Shown piece by piece: positions 5,208 to 7,235 of a stretch of 7,235 nucleotides of DNA. Made by a program: the position numbers and the translations under genes. The notes beneath the pieces are model-generated. The model saw nothing but the letters and a program-made list of their open reading frames with translations. It was not told where the DNA came from and searched no databases. The number at the start of each line of letters is the position of its first letter. Within the stretch, counting starts at the first letter, position 1. Origin of the DNA: Parvibaculum sp. (lineage in GTDB: Bacteria > Pseudomonadota > Alphaproteobacteria > Parvibaculales > Parvibaculaceae); contig JACIYQ010000038.1 in assembly GCA_014359855.1 (NCBI GenBank), positions 1-7,235 of the forward strand, written 5' to 3'.

Positions 5208-7235
5208 TTAAGCCGACTTGATGTCGAACTTGGGTGGAATGTTTTTCTTGAGTGAGGTGCCACGCCCGGAGAGGCTCGCGTTATTCATGAAATAGGTATG
5301 GGCGTTGAACGGCTCCTCGCCCTCGCGCACCATGATTCGCTTGTACGTGCCGTCCGGATGCAGTTCGTAACTCTGCTGGTTGTCCTTCAGGTTGGCAACC
5401 ATGATCTGGTCGAGGACCTGATCGTGAACCGTGGGGTTCAAAATCGGGACAAGTATCTCCACCCGTCGGTCGAGATTGCGCGGCATCCAGTCCGCCGATC
5501 CGATATAGACCTTCGCGCGGTCGTTCGGCAAGCCATGTCCGTTGCCAAAGCAGACAATGCGCGAATGCTCCAGAAAGCGTCCGATGATGCTTTTCACGCG
5601 AATATTGTCCGAAAGGCCGGGCACGCCGGGACGCAGGCAGCAAATGCCTCTCACGATCAGGTGAATCTGGACGCCGGCCTGGCTCGCCTCGTAGAGCTTG
5701 TCGACGATCTGCGCATCGACGAGCGAGTTCATCTTGGCCCAGATGGCCGCCGGGCGTCCCGCCTTGGCGTGCCCGATCTCGGCATCGATATCGGCGATCA
5801 GGCGCGAGCGCATGTTGATCGGCGAAATGGCAAGAAGTTCGAGATGTTTCGGCTCCGCATAGCCGGTGATGTAGTTGAAGACCTGAGAGGCGTCATGGGC
5901 CAGACGCGGATCGCAGGTGAACATCGAGCAATCGGTATAAATTTTTGCGGTAACGGCGTGATAGTTGCCGGTGCCGAAATGCACATAGGAGCGGAGTTGG
6001 CCGCCCTCGCGGCGCACCACGAGCGAAATCTTCGCGTGTGTCTTGAGTTCGATGAAACCGAAGACGACCTGCACGCCCGCACGCTCGAGATTCCGTGCCC
6101 AGACGATATTCGCCGCCTCGTCGAAGCGCGCCTTCAATTCGACCAGAGCCGTAACCGACTTGCCGGCTTCGGCCGCCTCGATCAGCGCCTGCACGATGGG
6201 GCTGTCCTTCGAGGTCCGGTAGAGCGTCTGCTTGATCGCCACGACGTCCGGGTCGGCCGCCGCCTGGCGGATGAACTGCACGACGACATCGAAGGACTCA
6301 TAGGGGTGATGGACGATGATGTCCTTCGAGCGGATCGCGGCGAAGCAGTCGCCACCATGGTCGCGGATGCGTTCCGGGAAGCGCGCATTATAGGGCGGGA
6401 ACTTGAGGTCCGGCCGGTCGTCGACGATGAGCTGGCTCGTCTGGGCGAGGCCGAGAAGGCCCTCGACGGACACGAGTTCCCGCTCGGTGACACCGAGTTC
6501 GTGAACCACGAATTGGCGAAGCGAGGCCGGCGTGCGCGCCTCGATCTTCAGGCGGATGACGCTGCCGCGGCGGCGGCGCTTCAGCGCGCTTTCGAAATAG
6601 CGCACGAGGTCTTCGGCTTCTTCCTCGATTTCGATGTCGCTGTCGCGCAGGAGCCGAAACGCGCCCTGCCCGATCACATTGTATCCGGGGAAGAGCCTGT
6701 CGAGGAACAGGCCGATCATGTTTTCGAGGCTGACGAAGCGGATGCCCGGCGCGTCGTCGCGGGCAGGCAGGCGGATGAAGCGCTCGACCTGCGTCGGCAC
6801 GGGCAGGAGCGCATCCATCAGCTTGCCGTCCGAAATGCGGCGAAGCTGCAGGGCAAGCGCAAAGCCCAGATTGGGGATGAACGGGAAAGGATGGGCCGGG
6901 TCGATCGCGAGCGGCGTCAGAACGGGAAAGACCTGTTCGAGGAAGCGGGTCTCGAGCCAGGTGAATTCCTCCGGCGTCACTTCGTCAGGTTCGAGAACGG
7001 CAAGACCGTTGTCGCGCATCTCGTGGCGGAGCGATACCCATTGGCGCTGCTGCTCGCGCATGAGCTCGTTCGCCATCGTGTTCACGAGATCGAGTTGCTG
7101 GGCCGGCGTACATCCGTCCTGGCTCAGCGTGGTCACGCCCGCGCTCACCTGGCCGCGAAGGCCGGCCACGCGGACCATGAAGAACTCGTCGAGGTTCGAT
7201 GCGGAGATCGACAGGAAGCGGAGCCGTTCGAGCAG
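5208..7235 (-). CDS. ppk: Polyphosphate kinase 1, N-terminus outside window
   Basis: Reversibly polymerises the gamma-phosphate of ATP into inorganic polyphosphate through a phosphohistidine intermediate. The visible 675 codons run in one frame to the window edge. The first residues seen, LLERLRFLSISASNLDEFF, match the N-terminal domain of PPK1, so about 35-60 residues are missing and the ATG at 7178 is internal. Conserved blocks in order: HPFPFIPNLGFAL, the TPLAIDP region, IVHHPYESF, IKQTLYRTS, VELKARFDE, then LKTHAK with the autophosphorylated histidine (codon 6036-6038, equivalent to E. coli His435). Further on are FGTGNYH, RFLEH with the second catalytic histidine (codon 5565-5567, equivalent to E. 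coli His592), and SADWMPRNLDRRVE. The end, KKNIPPKFDIKSA, precedes TAA at 5208-5210. It is upstream of ppx in what looks like a two-gene operon; any promoter, for example a PhoB site, lies beyond the window. Confidence 0.97.
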   Translation of the reverse strand: MLERLRFLSISASNLDEFFMVRVAGLRGQVSAGVTTLSQDGCTPAQQLDLVNTMANELMREQQRQWVSLRHEMRDNGLAVLEPDEVTPEEFTWLETRFLEQVFPVLTPLAIDPAHPFPFIPNLGFALALQLRRISDGKLMDALLPVPTQVERFIRLPARDDAPGIRFVSLENMIGLFLDRLFPGYNVIGQGAFRLLRDSDIEIEEEAEDLVRYFESALKRRRRGSVIRLKIEARTPASLRQFVVHELGVTERELVSVEGLLGLAQTSQLIVDDRPDLKFPPYNARFPERIRDHGGDCFAAIRSKDIIVHHPYESFDVVVQFIRQAAADPDVVAIKQTLYRTSKDSPIVQALIEAAEAGKSVTALVELKARFDEAANIVWARNLERAGVQVVFGFIELKTHAKISLVVRREGGQLRSYVHFGTGNYHAVTAKIYTDCSMFTCDPRLAHDASQVFNYITGYAEPKHLELLAISPINMRSRLIADIDAEIGHAKAGRPAAIWAKMNSLVDAQIVDKLYEASQAGVQIHLIVRGICCLRPGVPGLSDNIRVKSIIGRFLEHSRIVCFGNGHGLPNDRAKVYIGSADWMPRNLDRRVEILVPILNPTVHDQVLDQIMVANLKDNQQSYELHPDGTYKRIMVREGEEPFNAHTYFMNNASLSGRGTSLKKNIPPKFDIKSA

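Noticed and set aside
5208..7178. ATG at 7178 as the ppk start
   Set aside because: The same frame continues to the window edge with conserved PPK1 N-terminal residues (LRFLSISASNLDEFF), so this Met is internal and the true start is outside the window.

Overview
This window looks like an ordinary GC-rich chromosomal housekeeping region of an alphaproteobacterium, most likely Hyphomicrobiales (Rhizobiales-like). The basis is very high third-position GC, the protein sequences, and the gene set aspS, rnd, ppx and ppk lying together, an arrangement I know from that group. No mobile element, RNA gene, CRISPR array or attachment site is visible. I cannot name a genus from sequence alone.

Layout, left to right. 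(1) 1-1805, minus strand: aspS, aspartyl-tRNA synthetase, complete at its N-terminus and cut by the window edge within what should be its last residues. (2) 1806-1976: a 171-base divergent intergenic region. It holds two back-to-back 7-1-7 palindromes, a short 14-base periodic motif on the aspS side, and a plausible sigma-70-type promoter placed so that rnd would start transcription at or next to its ATG (leaderless). (3) 1977-3134, plus strand: rnd, ribonuclease D, with all DEDDy catalytic residues. (4) 3147-3534, minus strand: a broken YbaK/ProX-like aminoacyl-tRNA deacylase gene. The start and a strong Shine-Dalgarno remain, but an internal deletion has removed about 30 codons of the core and shifted the frame. 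(5) 3678-5174, minus strand: ppx, exopolyphosphatase, with a GTG start. (6) 5208 to beyond 7235, minus strand: ppk, polyphosphate kinase, with its N-terminus outside the window.

The genes fall into two themes. ppk and ppx form a tight co-directional pair (33-base gap) that makes and degrades inorganic polyphosphate. aspS and rnd, plus the dead YbaK-like gene, concern tRNA: charging, 3'-end trimming and formerly editing of mischarged tRNA. The main departure from a routine region is the decayed YbaK-like gene. The palindromes and the possible leaderless rnd start are secondary. I see no evidence of a new multi-gene system here.
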